DNA from: Candidatus Methanomicula labiotermitis
GTDB lineage: Archaea; Thermoplasmatota; Thermoplasmata; Methanomassiliicoccales; Methanomethylophilaceae
NCBI GenBank assembly: GCA_009780575.1
Contig: WQZU01000005.1
Span: 1 to 58,106, forward strand
DNA: 58,106 bases
Direction of reading: 5' to 3'
Numbering within the stretch: the first letter of the stretch is position 1; every line of letters begins with the position of its first letter. Below the pieces are notes generated by a model. It searched no databases. It was given only the letters and a program-made list of their open reading frames with translations, and was not told the origin of the DNA. This document shows positions 43,011 to 51,563 of the stretch, one piece after another. The position numbers were made by a program, and so were the translations under genes.

Positions 43011-44260
43011 TCTCGGACATCCCTTTTTCTTACGTGAGGCACTGCACCGAATCTTCCTGCCAGATAGTTCTCCGTGAACTCCAGGTCAGGTCGGACCTCG
43101 TAATCCAACAGCGAGTACAGGTTTGTGACCCCCACGGTGGGTTCCCTTGATGTGAACCATATTTGATCCCGTCTGAATTTATTACGTTTAGCGATCGACG
43201 CATCATGGGTAGTGAACATGAGTTGAGCACCATTCAGGTTTAGGTCGGGTTCCGTTATGTATTCGATCAAAAGATCCGCCAGATGAGGATGTAAACAGGC
43301 TTCCAACTCATCCACTATAAGAATTCCTCCGCTTTCAAGCGCGTCTAACCAAAGAACTGTCATTCTTGCCATTTTCTGGGTTCCGTCCGATTCATCATCC
43401 ATATCCAGCGTATATCTTCTGGAATCGTCGTCGGATGTGATGTCGTGTTCGACCGTGAATTCATATCTTCTCAGGTCAACCTCCAATCCCGCGGCATTTG
43501 CCAATTCTGCAAATTTGAGTATTCTTTCCGGATGTTTCCCATCATCGGATTCTTTCACGGATATGTTGGATATCCCCAGATCCGCTCTGTTGAGCACGTC
43601 GATCAATTTTGAACCGTGTTTTGAGATCGCGTCTTTCATTCTTTCCGGATTGATCTTCCGAGATGATCCTGCTCGGGTGAAAAACAGTTTTTCGTCGAAC
43701 CAGTTGTAGGCGTTTTCGACAAGAGTTATATTCGATTCGGAACATTTCGATAACAACAGAGAATTGTCGTTGGTCAACCCCATGATAAAATCCATCTTCT
43801 TTTTTTCTTCTTCGGAAATGGACACATTCGGATCCAGATACCCTTCCGTTCTTCGAAAAAGCAATTTTTTATTCAGCGATAGTGACTCCTCCGTGACCTT
43901 TCCATGCAGAACGGAAAGGGAATAATTGAATAGCCCTTCGTTAATAAAATCAATGGAAAATCTCGTGACCCTATCGCGAGAGACATCATCGAATTTGAAA
44001 TAATTCGGTTCCACGGCATCTTTTTTTTGAAAATGGCCTGAACGGGTTACCAGAAACCGTAAATAATGCATCGATTCGAGAATATTGGTCTTCCCCGACG
44101 CATTGGCTCCATATATGCACGCGAGTGGAAGGATCTTAAGATCGCGAGAGACATTGAATATTGTATTTTTATTCTTTCTGTCACGCGTATATGCCTCCAT
44201 GGACAGAGTGACCTCGTCCTTTATCGACTTATAATTCTCCACCGTGTATCTTATTAACAT
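43007..44260 (-). CDS. rloA: RloA/AbiLi-like SMC-type ATPase
   Basis: The sensor ATPase of the RloA-RloB pair, 417 residues of the AAA_15/AAA_21 (OLD-like) family. The start MLIRYTVENYKSIKD is the typical N-terminal strand. Walker A GANASGKT is at residues 51-58; an SDGTQKM signature-like region precedes Walker B ILIVDELEACLHP, and a TTHD switch His follows. I chose the ATG at 44260, with GGAGA 7 nt upstream; a TTG two codons earlier is less likely. By analogy with AbiL and PARIS-like systems it would sense phage interference and license RloB. It shares the cassette bounded by the GTPase 3'-end duplication. Confidence 0.88.
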   Translation of the reverse strand: MLIRYTVENYKSIKDEVTLSMEAYTRDRKNKNTIFNVSRDLKILPLACIYGANASGKTNILESMHYLRFLVTRSGHFQKKDAVEPNYFKFDDVSRDRVTRFSIDFINEGLFNYSLSVLHGKVTEESLSLNKKLLFRRTEGYLDPNVSISEEEKKKMDFIMGLTNDNSLLLSKCSESNITLVENAYNWFDEKLFFTRAGSSRKINPERMKDAISKHGSKLIDVLNRADLGISNISVKESDDGKHPERILKFAELANAAGLEVDLRRYEFTVEHDITSDDDSRRYTLDMDDESDGTQKMARMTVLWLDALESGGILIVDELEACLHPHLADLLIEYITEPDLNLNGAQLMFTTHDASIAKRNKFRRDQIWFTSREPTVGVTNLYSLLDYEVRPDLEFTENYLAGRFGAVPHVRKRDVRE

Positions 44261-44515
44261 TTTCAATCTCCGTACGTGATATCCGTTTTAACTTGATATG
44301 AATATGCATCTGTCATTATTAATGTTTACTGTAAAAACGTATAATACGTGTTTAACGGTAAGATAATGGTATTACAAGGACGGAGATTCTGTTATCGATG
44401 TTCGTAATCGATATACGGTCAAACATGCGGAGAATGAAAAATTCAGTGCCGCGAGAAATAATTATACGGGCCGAAACACGATTTCGTTGAATTCCAGAAA
44501 AAACCAAGGACTCTC

Positions 44516-44743
44516 GAGCGTCATCTGCGCACTATTATCGTAACAACGTCGCCGTCCCGAACAACGTGGTCTATACCAACCGTTTGCCCGGGGAACTTGG
44601 CGCTGTCCCCCCACACCATGGCGTATCTGAAATTGGGGCGGAACGTTCTGTGGATGTTCTCACAGACGTCTCCGATGGTACTGTCATACTTAACGATCAA
44701 AGGTACGTCCATGTCGGCTTCCTGGCCTTGCGGTTTCAGATAT
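44516..44743 (-). repeat. Right copy of the ~226-bp direct repeat flanking rloAB
   Basis: This is the in-frame, functional 3' end of the GTPase gene plus 5 bp beyond its stop. It is nearly identical to 42143-42368. The two copies enclose rloA and rloB. Similarity starts at GAGCGTCAT on both sides and ends in TTTCAGATA, beyond which the sequences differ completely. Confidence 0.9.
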
Positions 44744-45621
44744 ATCCTGATAAGTTTTATCGTCTCAAAGAGCGCCTGCTTCAGATCTTCGATACCGTAA
44801 CCGGTTGCCGCTGAAACCGGAACTTTCCTGAGATCGGGTATCTGCTTATACACATCATCCAATCTGTTCACGTCGGCAAGATCGACCTTGTTGACAGCGA
44901 CGATCGCATCAATGTAAACACGATTCCCGGCGAGAACGTCCAGAAGCTGTTCCATGTCAATATCCTCACGTATAACAACGGCGGCGTTGACGTGGCCGTA
45001 GGCGGACACCATCTCTGAAGCCATCTGAACATCGATCTTTGTAAGCTTTACGGTAGGCTTTATCGATATTCCGCCGTAATCCGAAGACGTTATGACAACA
45101 TCCGGAGGCCTTTGGTTGATCCTTATGGCGGCATCCCACAGTTCAGTGCTCAGTATCGAAAGATCCGGGTAAAAGACATCGGAAACGAACAATATGACGT
45201 CCGCGGACCTTGCGGCGGCGATCACCTCGCGGCCTCTTCCCTTGCCTTTGGACGCGTCCTTTATCAGCCCGGGCATATCAAGGATCTGGATCTTCGCGTG
45301 GTTGTATTCAAGAACTCCCGGAACGACATCCAGCGTTGTGAAATGATAAGCGCCGGTGGCCGATCTGGCGCCTGTGAGGCGGTTAAGGAGCGTGGATTTC
45401 CCGACGCTCGGAAATCCTACAAGCGCAACGGTCGCGTTCCCGGATTTCCTGACGCTGTATCCTTTCCCTCCTCCTTTGGCGGACCGCTTCTTTTCCTGCT
45501 CGTTCATCAGGCGGGCGACCTTCGCCTTCAGTTTTCCGATATGGGCCTGCGTGGCTTTGTTGTATTTGGTGTTGGCTATCTCCTCTTCCAATTCCTTGAT
45601 CTGTTCGTCAATGGTAGCCAA
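44521..45621 (-). CDS. DRG-family GTPase with TGS domain
   Basis: A 366-residue OBG/DRG-type GTPase, conserved in archaea and eukaryotes and linked to ribosome function. An N-terminal coiled/HTH region (about 1-60) contains GGGKGYSVRKSG. The G domain has G1 GFPSVGKS (69-76), G2 TTLD, G3 DMPGL and G4 NKVD with a DRG-specific insertion. A C-terminal TGS domain spans about 298-366. The 3' ~225 bp exist twice in the window; this gene uses the copy next to rloA. The start follows a GGAGGTG-like site on the minus strand. Confidence 0.95.
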   Translation of the reverse strand: MATIDEQIKELEEEIANTKYNKATQAHIGKLKAKVARLMNEQEKKRSAKGGGKGYSVRKSGNATVALVGFPSVGKSTLLNRLTGARSATGAYHFTTLDVVPGVLEYNHAKIQILDMPGLIKDASKGKGRGREVIAAARSADVILFVSDVFYPDLSILSTELWDAAIRINQRPPDVVITSSDYGGISIKPTVKLTKIDVQMASEMVSAYGHVNAAVVIREDIDMEQLLDVLAGNRVYIDAIVAVNKVDLADVNRLDDVYKQIPDLRKVPVSAATGYGIEDLKQALFETIKLIRIYLKPQGQEADMDVPLIVKYDSTIGDVCENIHRTFRPNFRYAMVWGDSAKFPGQTVGIDHVVRDGDVVTIIVRR

Positions 45622-45692
45622 GCGGTCGCACCTCCTTACAACGGGTATACCACGATAAGAAGCGGCATACTTAACACTTTATTGTCTTCCGG

Positions 45693-45917
45693 ATGTTTTT
45701 CAGCTTATTGCGAAGAAAGGCAAACGCTTCCGAAACATATCAGAACAAGCTTTCCGTCACAGTTCGTATCCCTTCAAGCCCGCTACTTCTCTATCTTGAG
45801 GAAGACCGGGCGGGAGAGGATTACGACAGTGATATGGACCCTGACGAGGCGGAAAGGATCACAAGAGAGGAGTATGAGCGAGTCATGGAACTCAAAGAGA
45901 AGGGGCGGAAACGCTGA
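45693..45917 (+). CDS. Doubtful small acidic protein or gene remnant
   Basis: A 74-codon frame. The first half (MFFSLLRRKANASE) looks non-coding, while the second (EEDRAGEDYDSDMDPDEAERITREEYERVMELKEKGRKR in outline) has the charged, helical composition and codon use of a real protein end. It may be the tail of a degraded gene. No family recognised. It lies between the divergent GTPase and ATPase genes. Confidence 0.3.
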   Translation: MFFSLLRRKANASETYQNKLSVTVRIPSSPLLLYLEEDRAGEDYDSDMDPDEAERITREEYERVMELKEKGRKR

Positions 45918-46009
45918 TCTCATTTCGGAATTGTGAATCCATCATGATGCAGTAGTACAATTGGATAATATGTCGGAACCTGCGCTCATGTATGGATACA
46001 CATTAAAAG

Positions 46010-46077
46010 TTTTTGAAACGCAATTCAAAAAAAACAATTTCTTAAAAGTTTTTGAAGTATAATTCAAAACATTTATC
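46010..46077 (+). repeat. 39-bp tandem palindromes at the promoter of the ATPase at 46106
   Basis: Two direct units 39 bp apart (TTAAAAGTTTTTGAA...AATTCAAAA) each hold an inverted repeat: TTTTTGAA-acgcaa-TTCAAAAA (46010-46031) and TTTTGAA-gtataa-TTCAAAA (46050-46069). They directly abut a TATA-like CATTTATC (46070-46077), which is about 30 nt from the start codon. Confidence 0.75.
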
Positions 46078-46105
46078 TACTTAGTTCCTCGTATATCTTC
46101 ATACC

Positions 46106-47308
46106 ATGATGCCAAAGGCCCGAGACACGTATCTGAACAGATTGATCGATTCCATGGACGCACCGGTCATCAAAGTGATATCCGGAGTCAGAAGATGCGG
46201 AAAGTCCACACTGTTGAATCTTTTTGAATCATACCTCACATCGATCGGCATAGAGAAGGAAAGGATCGTAAGGATAGACACGGACACGAAGGATGCGAAG
46301 GAGAAGGTCTCGGATTGGAAGGGTATGTACGATCTGGTTGCAGGTCAGATAAAAAAAGGCGTCAGGAATTATGTTCTGCTGGATGAGGTTCAGAACATAG
46401 ACGATTGGGAGAGTGCGCTCATCAGTATGTACACTGAATTGGACGCCGATCTTTACGTCACCGGTTCTAACGCCATGATGCTCTCTCCGCATCTTGGTAC
46501 GAAGCTTGTTGGAAGGTTCATCGAGATACCGATATTACCGTTATCATTCAAGGAATACCTGGACTTCACCGATTCAAAGAATGAGGATGCATCCTTTCGA
46601 GAATATATCAAAACGGGCGGGTTCCCGTCAGTTGCCTTGTTGCATGAAAGGCCTATGCTTCAGAAGGATATGCTCATGGGTATATACAGCACCGTCCTCG
46701 ATCTCGACCTGGCGAAGAAGAATGAGATAAGGAGTACCGCACTGCTCAGGGACCTCGCCGAATATCTGATCGAGAACATTGGGAATACGGTATCGGCGAA
46801 AAGCATCTCCGATTACCTGAACCGCAGCGGCAGGAAAAGCAATCCGCATACGATCGAAGATTATTTACTGATGATGGAACGCGCGTTCCTGCTGTACAGG
46901 GTACGAAGATACGATATATCCGGAAAACTCAGATTGAAGACGCTTGGGAAATATTATGTCGTGGACCCTGGATTCAGAGGGTTCATCGGCGGCAGGCCGG
47001 ACGGCGCAGGAAGGATCTTAGAGAACATCGTCTACCTTGAGCTCATACGAAGAGGATATGAGGTGAGCATAGGAAAGGTCGGTTCGTATGAGGTGGACTT
47101 CATAGCCAAAGGATGGGGGGACGATATCGTTTACATACAGGTCACGAAAACCATGTCCGAAGAGTCTACCGCCGAACGGGAGCTGAGACCGCTTCTGGAG
47201 ATAAAGGACAACCATCCTAAACTGATAATATCGATGGACCCGGAAATGGAGGACGATCATTACGGGATAAAGCACAGGAACATCGTCAGATGGCTGCTCG
47301 GCGAATGA
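46106..47308 (+). CDS. AAA_14/DUF4143-family ATPase
   Basis: A 400-residue ATPase of the AAA_14/DUF4143 family. P-loop GVRRCGKST (residues 27-35), Walker B YVLLDEVQN (about 91-99) and sensor YVTGSNAMML are clear. A winged-helix segment (SDYLNRSGRKSNPHTIEDYL) precedes the DUF4143 C-terminus with YEVDFIAKG and IQVTK, a degenerate PD-(D/E)XK pattern. The position of the TATA element suggests a leaderless or very short leader. It is followed 131 bp downstream by a second, diverged ATPase of the same family in the same direction, but each has its own promoter and palindromes, so they are not simply an operon. Confidence 0.9.
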   Translation: MMPKARDTYLNRLIDSMDAPVIKVISGVRRCGKSTLLNLFESYLTSIGIEKERIVRIDTDTKDAKEKVSDWKGMYDLVAGQIKKGVRNYVLLDEVQNIDDWESALISMYTELDADLYVTGSNAMMLSPHLGTKLVGRFIEIPILPLSFKEYLDFTDSKNEDASFREYIKTGGFPSVALLHERPMLQKDMLMGIYSTVLDLDLAKKNEIRSTALLRDLAEYLIENIGNTVSAKSISDYLNRSGRKSNPHTIEDYLLMMERAFLLYRVRRYDISGKLRLKTLGKYYVVDPGFRGFIGGRPDGAGRILENIVYLELIRRGYEVSIGKVGSYEVDFIAKGWGDDIVYIQVTKTMSEESTAERELRPLLEIKDNHPKLIISMDPEMEDDHYGIKHRNIVRWLLGE

Positions 47309-47386
47309 TGTGTCCTTTTTATGTCCTGGCAGGAACTTCGGACCTTACATTACGGCACATTATGATGTTGGATTGACCTCTAGATA

Positions 47387-47439
47387 ATGTGTTAAAATCA
47401 CACATAAAACATATATATTGAGTGTGACAATTACACATT
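47387..47439 (+). repeat. Paired palindromes flanking the TATA box of the ATPase at 47440
   Basis: ATGTGT-7nt-ACACAT (47387-47405) and a looser GTGT-7nt-ACAC (47422-47436) have the same arm-spacer plan about 33 bp apart. A TATATAT element (47411-47418) lies between them and the second site abuts the start codon. Confidence 0.65.
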
Positions 47440-48762
47440 ATGGATAGAAAGATCACCGCAAAGATGCTGGAATGGAAGAACGATCCCAATCGCAAACCAT
47501 TACTGATATGCGGTGCAAGACAGATCGGTAAAACATATTCGGCGTTGCATTTCGGCCGCACTTATTACAAGAATGTGGCGTATTTCAATTTCGAATTCAA
47601 TAAACAGACATCGAAGATATTTGAAAACGATTTAGACACGAAGAGGATAGTCGATTCTTTGTCCGCTTTCTGCGGCATCGACATAATGGAGAATGATACG
47701 CTCATAATATTCGACGAGGTACAGGCGTGTAACCGCGCTCTTCTTTCTCTGAAATATTTCAAGGAGAACGATCCGGGATACCATATCATCGCGACGGGCA
47801 GCTTTCTCGGTATCGCTCTGGAAAGAGAGGATTTCTCATTCCCCGTAGGCGGTGTGAACATGTTCCGCATGTATCCCATGGATATCGAGGAGTTCATGAT
47901 GGCAACGGGGAACGGACGGATTGCCGACGGTATCAAAAGGTCCTTCTCTTCGCAGAAGAGTTACGATCTGCACGACAAGGCGATGGAGATATATCGTACA
48001 TATACGGCCGTCGGAGGACTTCCCGAGGCCGTCGAGAGATTCTCAGAAGGAGCGGATGCATCCGTGATAACGGCGATACACGCGGATATCGATGCAGCAT
48101 ACATGGGCGATATGTCCAAGTATACATCGAAAGCGGAAGCCGTTATGATAAAAGCTATATGGTCATCCATTCCCAATCAGCTGCTCAGAGAGAATAAAAG
48201 ATTCATTCTCAAGGACGTTTCCGAGGGCACACGTACAAGGGAGGCAGGGATGCCGCTGAATTGGCTTCTTGCGGCAGGTCTTGTGAATCGCTGTATAAGA
48301 GTGAATGCAACAACAGTTCCTCTGAGCGTACATTCGGAGGATCCGTACTTCAAACTGTATATGGGAGACACGGGATTAATGGCATCAAAACTTGGGATAC
48401 CTTCTAAGATGATAATATCCGAAAGTCCGGGCATCGACACGTACAAAGGTGCGCTCACTGAGAACTACGTTATTCAAACACTGAAAGCGAACGGCATCAA
48501 AACGTATTATTGGGCTCCTTCACCCACTAAGGAATTGGATTGCCTGTTCCAGGATTCGGACGGCAATGTTGTACCTTTGGAGATGAAGAGTTCTTCTCAC
48601 GTCAAGTCCTTGAGCATGAACGCATTCATGGAGAAACATAAAACGAAATATGCTGTCAGAGTGTCGGCAAGGAATTTCGGTTTCGATAACCGTATATTCA
48701 GCGTACCTCTGTATGCCGCATTCTGCATATCCAAGGACATATGTAACGCGGTCAGAGAATGA
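47440..48762 (+). CDS. AAA_14/DUF4143-family ATPase
   Basis: A 440-residue ATPase. P-loop GARQIGKT (residues 25-32), Walker B LIIFDEVQA (about 88-96) and sensor IIATGSFLGI are visible, followed by the DUF4143 region (YMGDTGLMAS, ENYVIQTL) and a C-terminal nuclease-like ELDCLFQDSDGNVVPLEMKSS with E-D-E-K spacing. It belongs to a different branch from the gene at 46106 (GARQ rather than GVRR P-loop). The ATG lies inside a palindromic element, so a bound regulator would directly block start-site access. The downstream neighbour is convergent. Confidence 0.9.
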   Translation: MDRKITAKMLEWKNDPNRKPLLICGARQIGKTYSALHFGRTYYKNVAYFNFEFNKQTSKIFENDLDTKRIVDSLSAFCGIDIMENDTLIIFDEVQACNRALLSLKYFKENDPGYHIIATGSFLGIALEREDFSFPVGGVNMFRMYPMDIEEFMMATGNGRIADGIKRSFSSQKSYDLHDKAMEIYRTYTAVGGLPEAVERFSEGADASVITAIHADIDAAYMGDMSKYTSKAEAVMIKAIWSSIPNQLLRENKRFILKDVSEGTRTREAGMPLNWLLAAGLVNRCIRVNATTVPLSVHSEDPYFKLYMGDTGLMASKLGIPSKMIISESPGIDTYKGALTENYVIQTLKANGIKTYYWAPSPTKELDCLFQDSDGNVVPLEMKSSSHVKSLSMNAFMEKHKTKYAVRVSARNFGFDNRIFSVPLYAAFCISKDICNAVRE

Positions 48763-48836
48763 ATATGATCTCATGTTTCTGTCTGTGATAACTATCGAGA
48801 GAGTTACATAAAAACTCGCAAAGGCCGCGTAACAGA

Positions 48837-50138
48837 TCACATGTCGTCGAGCGAAAGTAGTCTGTACTCTATGTCATACTCTTTCAGTTTCTGGACCGTT
48901 TCAGCCTTTTTCCTGAGTTCGCCGATGCTCGCTTTATCGGGATCCCGTTTAACTTCGATCACTGTCGCCTTCTTGGGGTCGTTCAGAACGACGATATCGA
49001 TCTCGTTGTGCCCCTTCCTGTCCCAATATGCTCCTATTTCAGTGAACCTCTCTTCCTCCGCTATCTTCGCAATGAAATAATCTTCAAGTACCTTGCCGCT
49101 GTAACTTGCATATCCTTCACGTATGGCATCTTTAAGAAGGTCATATCTTTTGAATTCGACGGCGGAAATGTTACTGCTTATGAATCTGAAATAGAACCTG
49201 AGGTAATTGTCCGACATCTGCCATCTGACATCCCTGCTTTTCGTCTTGGAGAAGATCGGCCGGACCTTCTTTATCATTCCGTACTCTTTTTCCAGGATCT
49301 CAAGATACATGCCGGATTCCTTTCCCGTCGCGTCGTTTATCTCCCTCAGTGTGTTCTTCCCGTTCGCGATCAGCTGCAGAATGGAGAAATATGTTCTGTG
49401 ATCTTTCCCGAATTCTGATACCAGGAGGTCCTTTCCGTCCGTCAGGAAATATGAATCCATGGAACAGACACTGTTCAGCATCTTTTCTAAGGATGCAGCA
49501 CTGGCATCCATCAGTAATTCAATATATTTCGGCACACCGCCTGTCACCATGTAAAGGAACAACAGATCATCCGGTTCATAGTCGGGATTGTGGTCTTTGA
49601 GTATTTCTTTCACTACACTCGGTCTGAATGGACCTATATCTAATTTCGATGTCGCTCTTCCGAACAATGGTTCCTTGTTCCTTTCGAATATCTTTATCAT
49701 CATGGATTGCACGGAGCCGCAGACGATCAGATTTATCTTTGACCTTGATCCGTATTCGTCCCAGAGTTCCTGTATGCTGCTCATTATGGACTTATCGATC
49801 CTCTCCAATTCCTGGAACTCGTCCATGATGAATGTGAAGTTATTCTCCAGACCGTATCTCATGAGCTGTTCGAACAGATCGCGGAAGCGGCCCGAATTTA
49901 TCAGTGATATTCCGAGATCGGTCTTTACATCGCCTGTAAGATGTTCGCAGAGAAGCGTTTCATTTATGCGCGGTATGAAGAAATAAAGCACTTTGCCGTG
50001 CTTTTCGGATTCCTTTATCAACGATGTCTTTCCGATACGCCTCCTTCCGGTTATCACGGTGAAGACGCCGGTCTTCGCTGACATGGTGCGGTTCCGCTTG
50101 AGAACTTCCATCTCCTCTTCGCGGTCATAGAATCTCAT
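48837..50138 (-). CDS. Archaeal ATPase (ATPase_2/DUF234 type)
   Basis: A 433-residue ATPase related to the one at 39000. P-loop GRRRIGKTS (31-39), Walker B FIMDEFQEL, sensor LIVCGSV and the C-terminal DUF234 part with NEIDIVVLNDPKKATVIEVK, again in PD-(D/E)XK-like spacing. I chose the ATG at 50138, which gives MRFYDREEE (the family's FxDRExE start) and has AGGTG 6 nt upstream; a GTG at 50147 is the alternative. An AT-rich promoter with a 13-bp palindrome lies just upstream. Confidence 0.88.
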   Translation of the reverse strand: MRFYDREEEMEVLKRNRTMSAKTGVFTVITGRRRIGKTSLIKESEKHGKVLYFFIPRINETLLCEHLTGDVKTDLGISLINSGRFRDLFEQLMRYGLENNFTFIMDEFQELERIDKSIMSSIQELWDEYGSRSKINLIVCGSVQSMMIKIFERNKEPLFGRATSKLDIGPFRPSVVKEILKDHNPDYEPDDLLFLYMVTGGVPKYIELLMDASAASLEKMLNSVCSMDSYFLTDGKDLLVSEFGKDHRTYFSILQLIANGKNTLREINDATGKESGMYLEILEKEYGMIKKVRPIFSKTKSRDVRWQMSDNYLRFYFRFISSNISAVEFKRYDLLKDAIREGYASYSGKVLEDYFIAKIAEEERFTEIGAYWDRKGHNEIDIVVLNDPKKATVIEVKRDPDKASIGELRKKAETVQKLKEYDIEYRLLSLDDM

Positions 50139-50148
50139 TTTAGACACC

Positions 50149-50186
50149 TAACATAATTTACATTAACTTAATGGAGATTAATTTAG
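50149..50186 (-). promoter_or_regulatory. AT-rich operator-like region of the ATPase ending at 50138
   Basis: The perfect 13-bp palindrome CATTAA-C-TTAATG (50161-50173) is flanked by related half-like words (ACATAATTTA at 50151, AGATTAATTTA at 50175). This is weaker than the arrays of the other ATPases but in the same position. Confidence 0.5.
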
Positions 50187-50322
50187 ATAAAGATTTCCCC
50201 ATCGGAAGGATTGTAATATTCAATCCCTTATGTGAGCGGTACTTTAAATGATACTTTAAATGTACAGGAAAACATCCGATGGACGCTGTGACATACGGTA
50301 GATTTAAAAATCAACACGAACA

Positions 50323-50453
50323 TTTATATTCGACATGTCAAATAAGCTGATTTGACACACTCCGCCATGAGCCTGTGGCGTATACCTCGGATATGTGGAA
50401 TGTGCTCCGATATGAGGTTTGGAAAGAGGCCTCGGAGCACGCTCGACACAGGC
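50323..50453 (+). promoter_or_regulatory. Promoter, operator and structured leader of the unknown gene pair
   Basis: A TATA box (TTTATATT, 50323-50330) is followed by a perfect inverted repeat TGTCAAAT-aagctg-ATTTGACA (50336-50357) at the expected transcription start. The downstream leader folds into an outer stem GCCTGTG/CACAGGC (50371-50377 with 50447-50453) enclosing GTGCTCCGA/TCGGAGCAC (50402-50410 with 50432-50440). TCCGA (50406-50410) could instead pair with TCGGA at 50387-50391, supported by CCTC/GAGG, so two exclusive folds are possible. The leader ends about 50 nt before the first start codon. Confidence 0.5.
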
Positions 50454-50502
50454 GAATATCATAATAATCCGACAGTCATAGGAACGGGAAGGGAACAAAA
50501 CC

Positions 50503-50715
50503 ATGAATGACAAGGAATTGAGGGAATTCAACAGCACATATTTCAAATACTATGTAAGAAAGCCTGTTGAAAAGGACGACATTATACAACTGGACAGACT
50601 GGTTCGCGCCGGACACGTTAAATATTCTCTAATAGGCGGCAGGGCACATGCTGAGGCCACCAAAGAGAGTAAGATGTTGCACGGCCGCAAACCATTGTTT
50701 GGAATAAAGGCCTGA
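50503..50715 (+). CDS. Small protein of unknown function
   Basis: A 70-residue basic protein that I do not recognise. An AAGGGAA site lies 6 nt upstream of the ATG. The N-terminal half is charged and helical (MNDKELREFNSTYFKYYVRK), and the C-terminal half contains LIGGRAHAEATKESKMLHGRK. No membrane segment or metal motif. It starts the two-gene module behind the structured leader and ends 11 nt before the next gene, so it is probably co-transcribed. Confidence 0.6.
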   Translation: MNDKELREFNSTYFKYYVRKPVEKDDIIQLDRLVRAGHVKYSLIGGRAHAEATKESKMLHGRKPLFGIKA

Positions 50716-50726
50716 TCAGTGTCAAC

Positions 50727-51563
50727 ATGTCATCAAATTATGGCTGGTGGGGTTGGGTTCCCAATCTATCGGGCAGAATATGCGAGAGATGGATTGACGG
50801 TGAGCATAAATCGTGTCCTAAGTTTTTCGAAAATGGGTCCAATGCGGCATGTCATGATTGCAATCTCTGTAATCCGGCGTTGGTTATACTCGAAGACTCT
50901 ACTGCGGAACTGACTATCGAAACCAGACTCATAAAAATATGTGTGAACTATTCAGACAGTATCTCCGGGAACAATGTTACCAAAGATATAGAAATAAAGA
51001 TACACGATGAAGGCGGCCTGTGTTCGATAGGAATCGTAGGTGAAAGGAGCGACCATGAGAACACCGACCAAGTGGCCCTTATAGCATCCGTCTGGAAATA
51101 CTTCCGGTCAAATCTGGATTCATGCTCCGAAGGTGTCTGTGATTGCACTGCTATGAACGCACCGGTCTGGTCATCCAAAGAGTGTGTCGAACGAGATATA
51201 GCCGAAATATTCTTACGTACACTAGAATGGAGGACAGACTCACCGATTTCCTTAAGATGGAAAGGCTTCAGGTTGAAGTGGAGGAAGAGTTGGAGAGAGG
51301 TGGAAAGATACAATGGCGTCACAAAGACCAACAGCCTCTACATGGGAAGATTCTTAGAAATCTACAGTGCACGTTTGACTGGATTTGAATGTGAACTAAA
51401 GAAAACAATGGATGCCAGATCCGATAAGGCAGAGATAATCTACGACTTTTCCGCATTCGAGGCGGATTTAAATTTCAAGACATTTAGGATCATGATTGCA
51501 GTATCAGTGGGTTTAGGGGTCGCTGTTCTCACTATTATACTGAGATTGTATAGCATTATCTGA
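50727..51563 (+). CDS. Tail-anchored, Cys-rich protein of unknown function
   Basis: A 278-residue protein of no family known to me. The N-terminal ~50 residues are Trp/Cys-rich (WGWVPNLSGRICERW, then CPKFF, CHDCNLC), a possible metal site. A middle beta-rich domain with another Cys group (CSEGVCDC) follows, then a helical part (about 160-245). One membrane helix at the C-terminus (about 253-274) has almost nothing beyond it. So the bulk should be cytoplasmic and tail-anchored, or exposed outside if the N-terminus is exported without a signal, which is less likely. A membrane-acting effector is one idea, unsupported by homology. Confidence 0.65.
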   Translation: MSSNYGWWGWVPNLSGRICERWIDGEHKSCPKFFENGSNAACHDCNLCNPALVILEDSTAELTIETRLIKICVNYSDSISGNNVTKDIEIKIHDEGGLCSIGIVGERSDHENTDQVALIASVWKYFRSNLDSCSEGVCDCTAMNAPVWSSKECVERDIAEIFLRTLEWRTDSPISLRWKGFRLKWRKSWREVERYNGVTKTNSLYMGRFLEIYSARLTGFECELKKTMDARSDKAEIIYDFSAFEADLNFKTFRIMIAVSVGLGVAVLTIILRLYSII

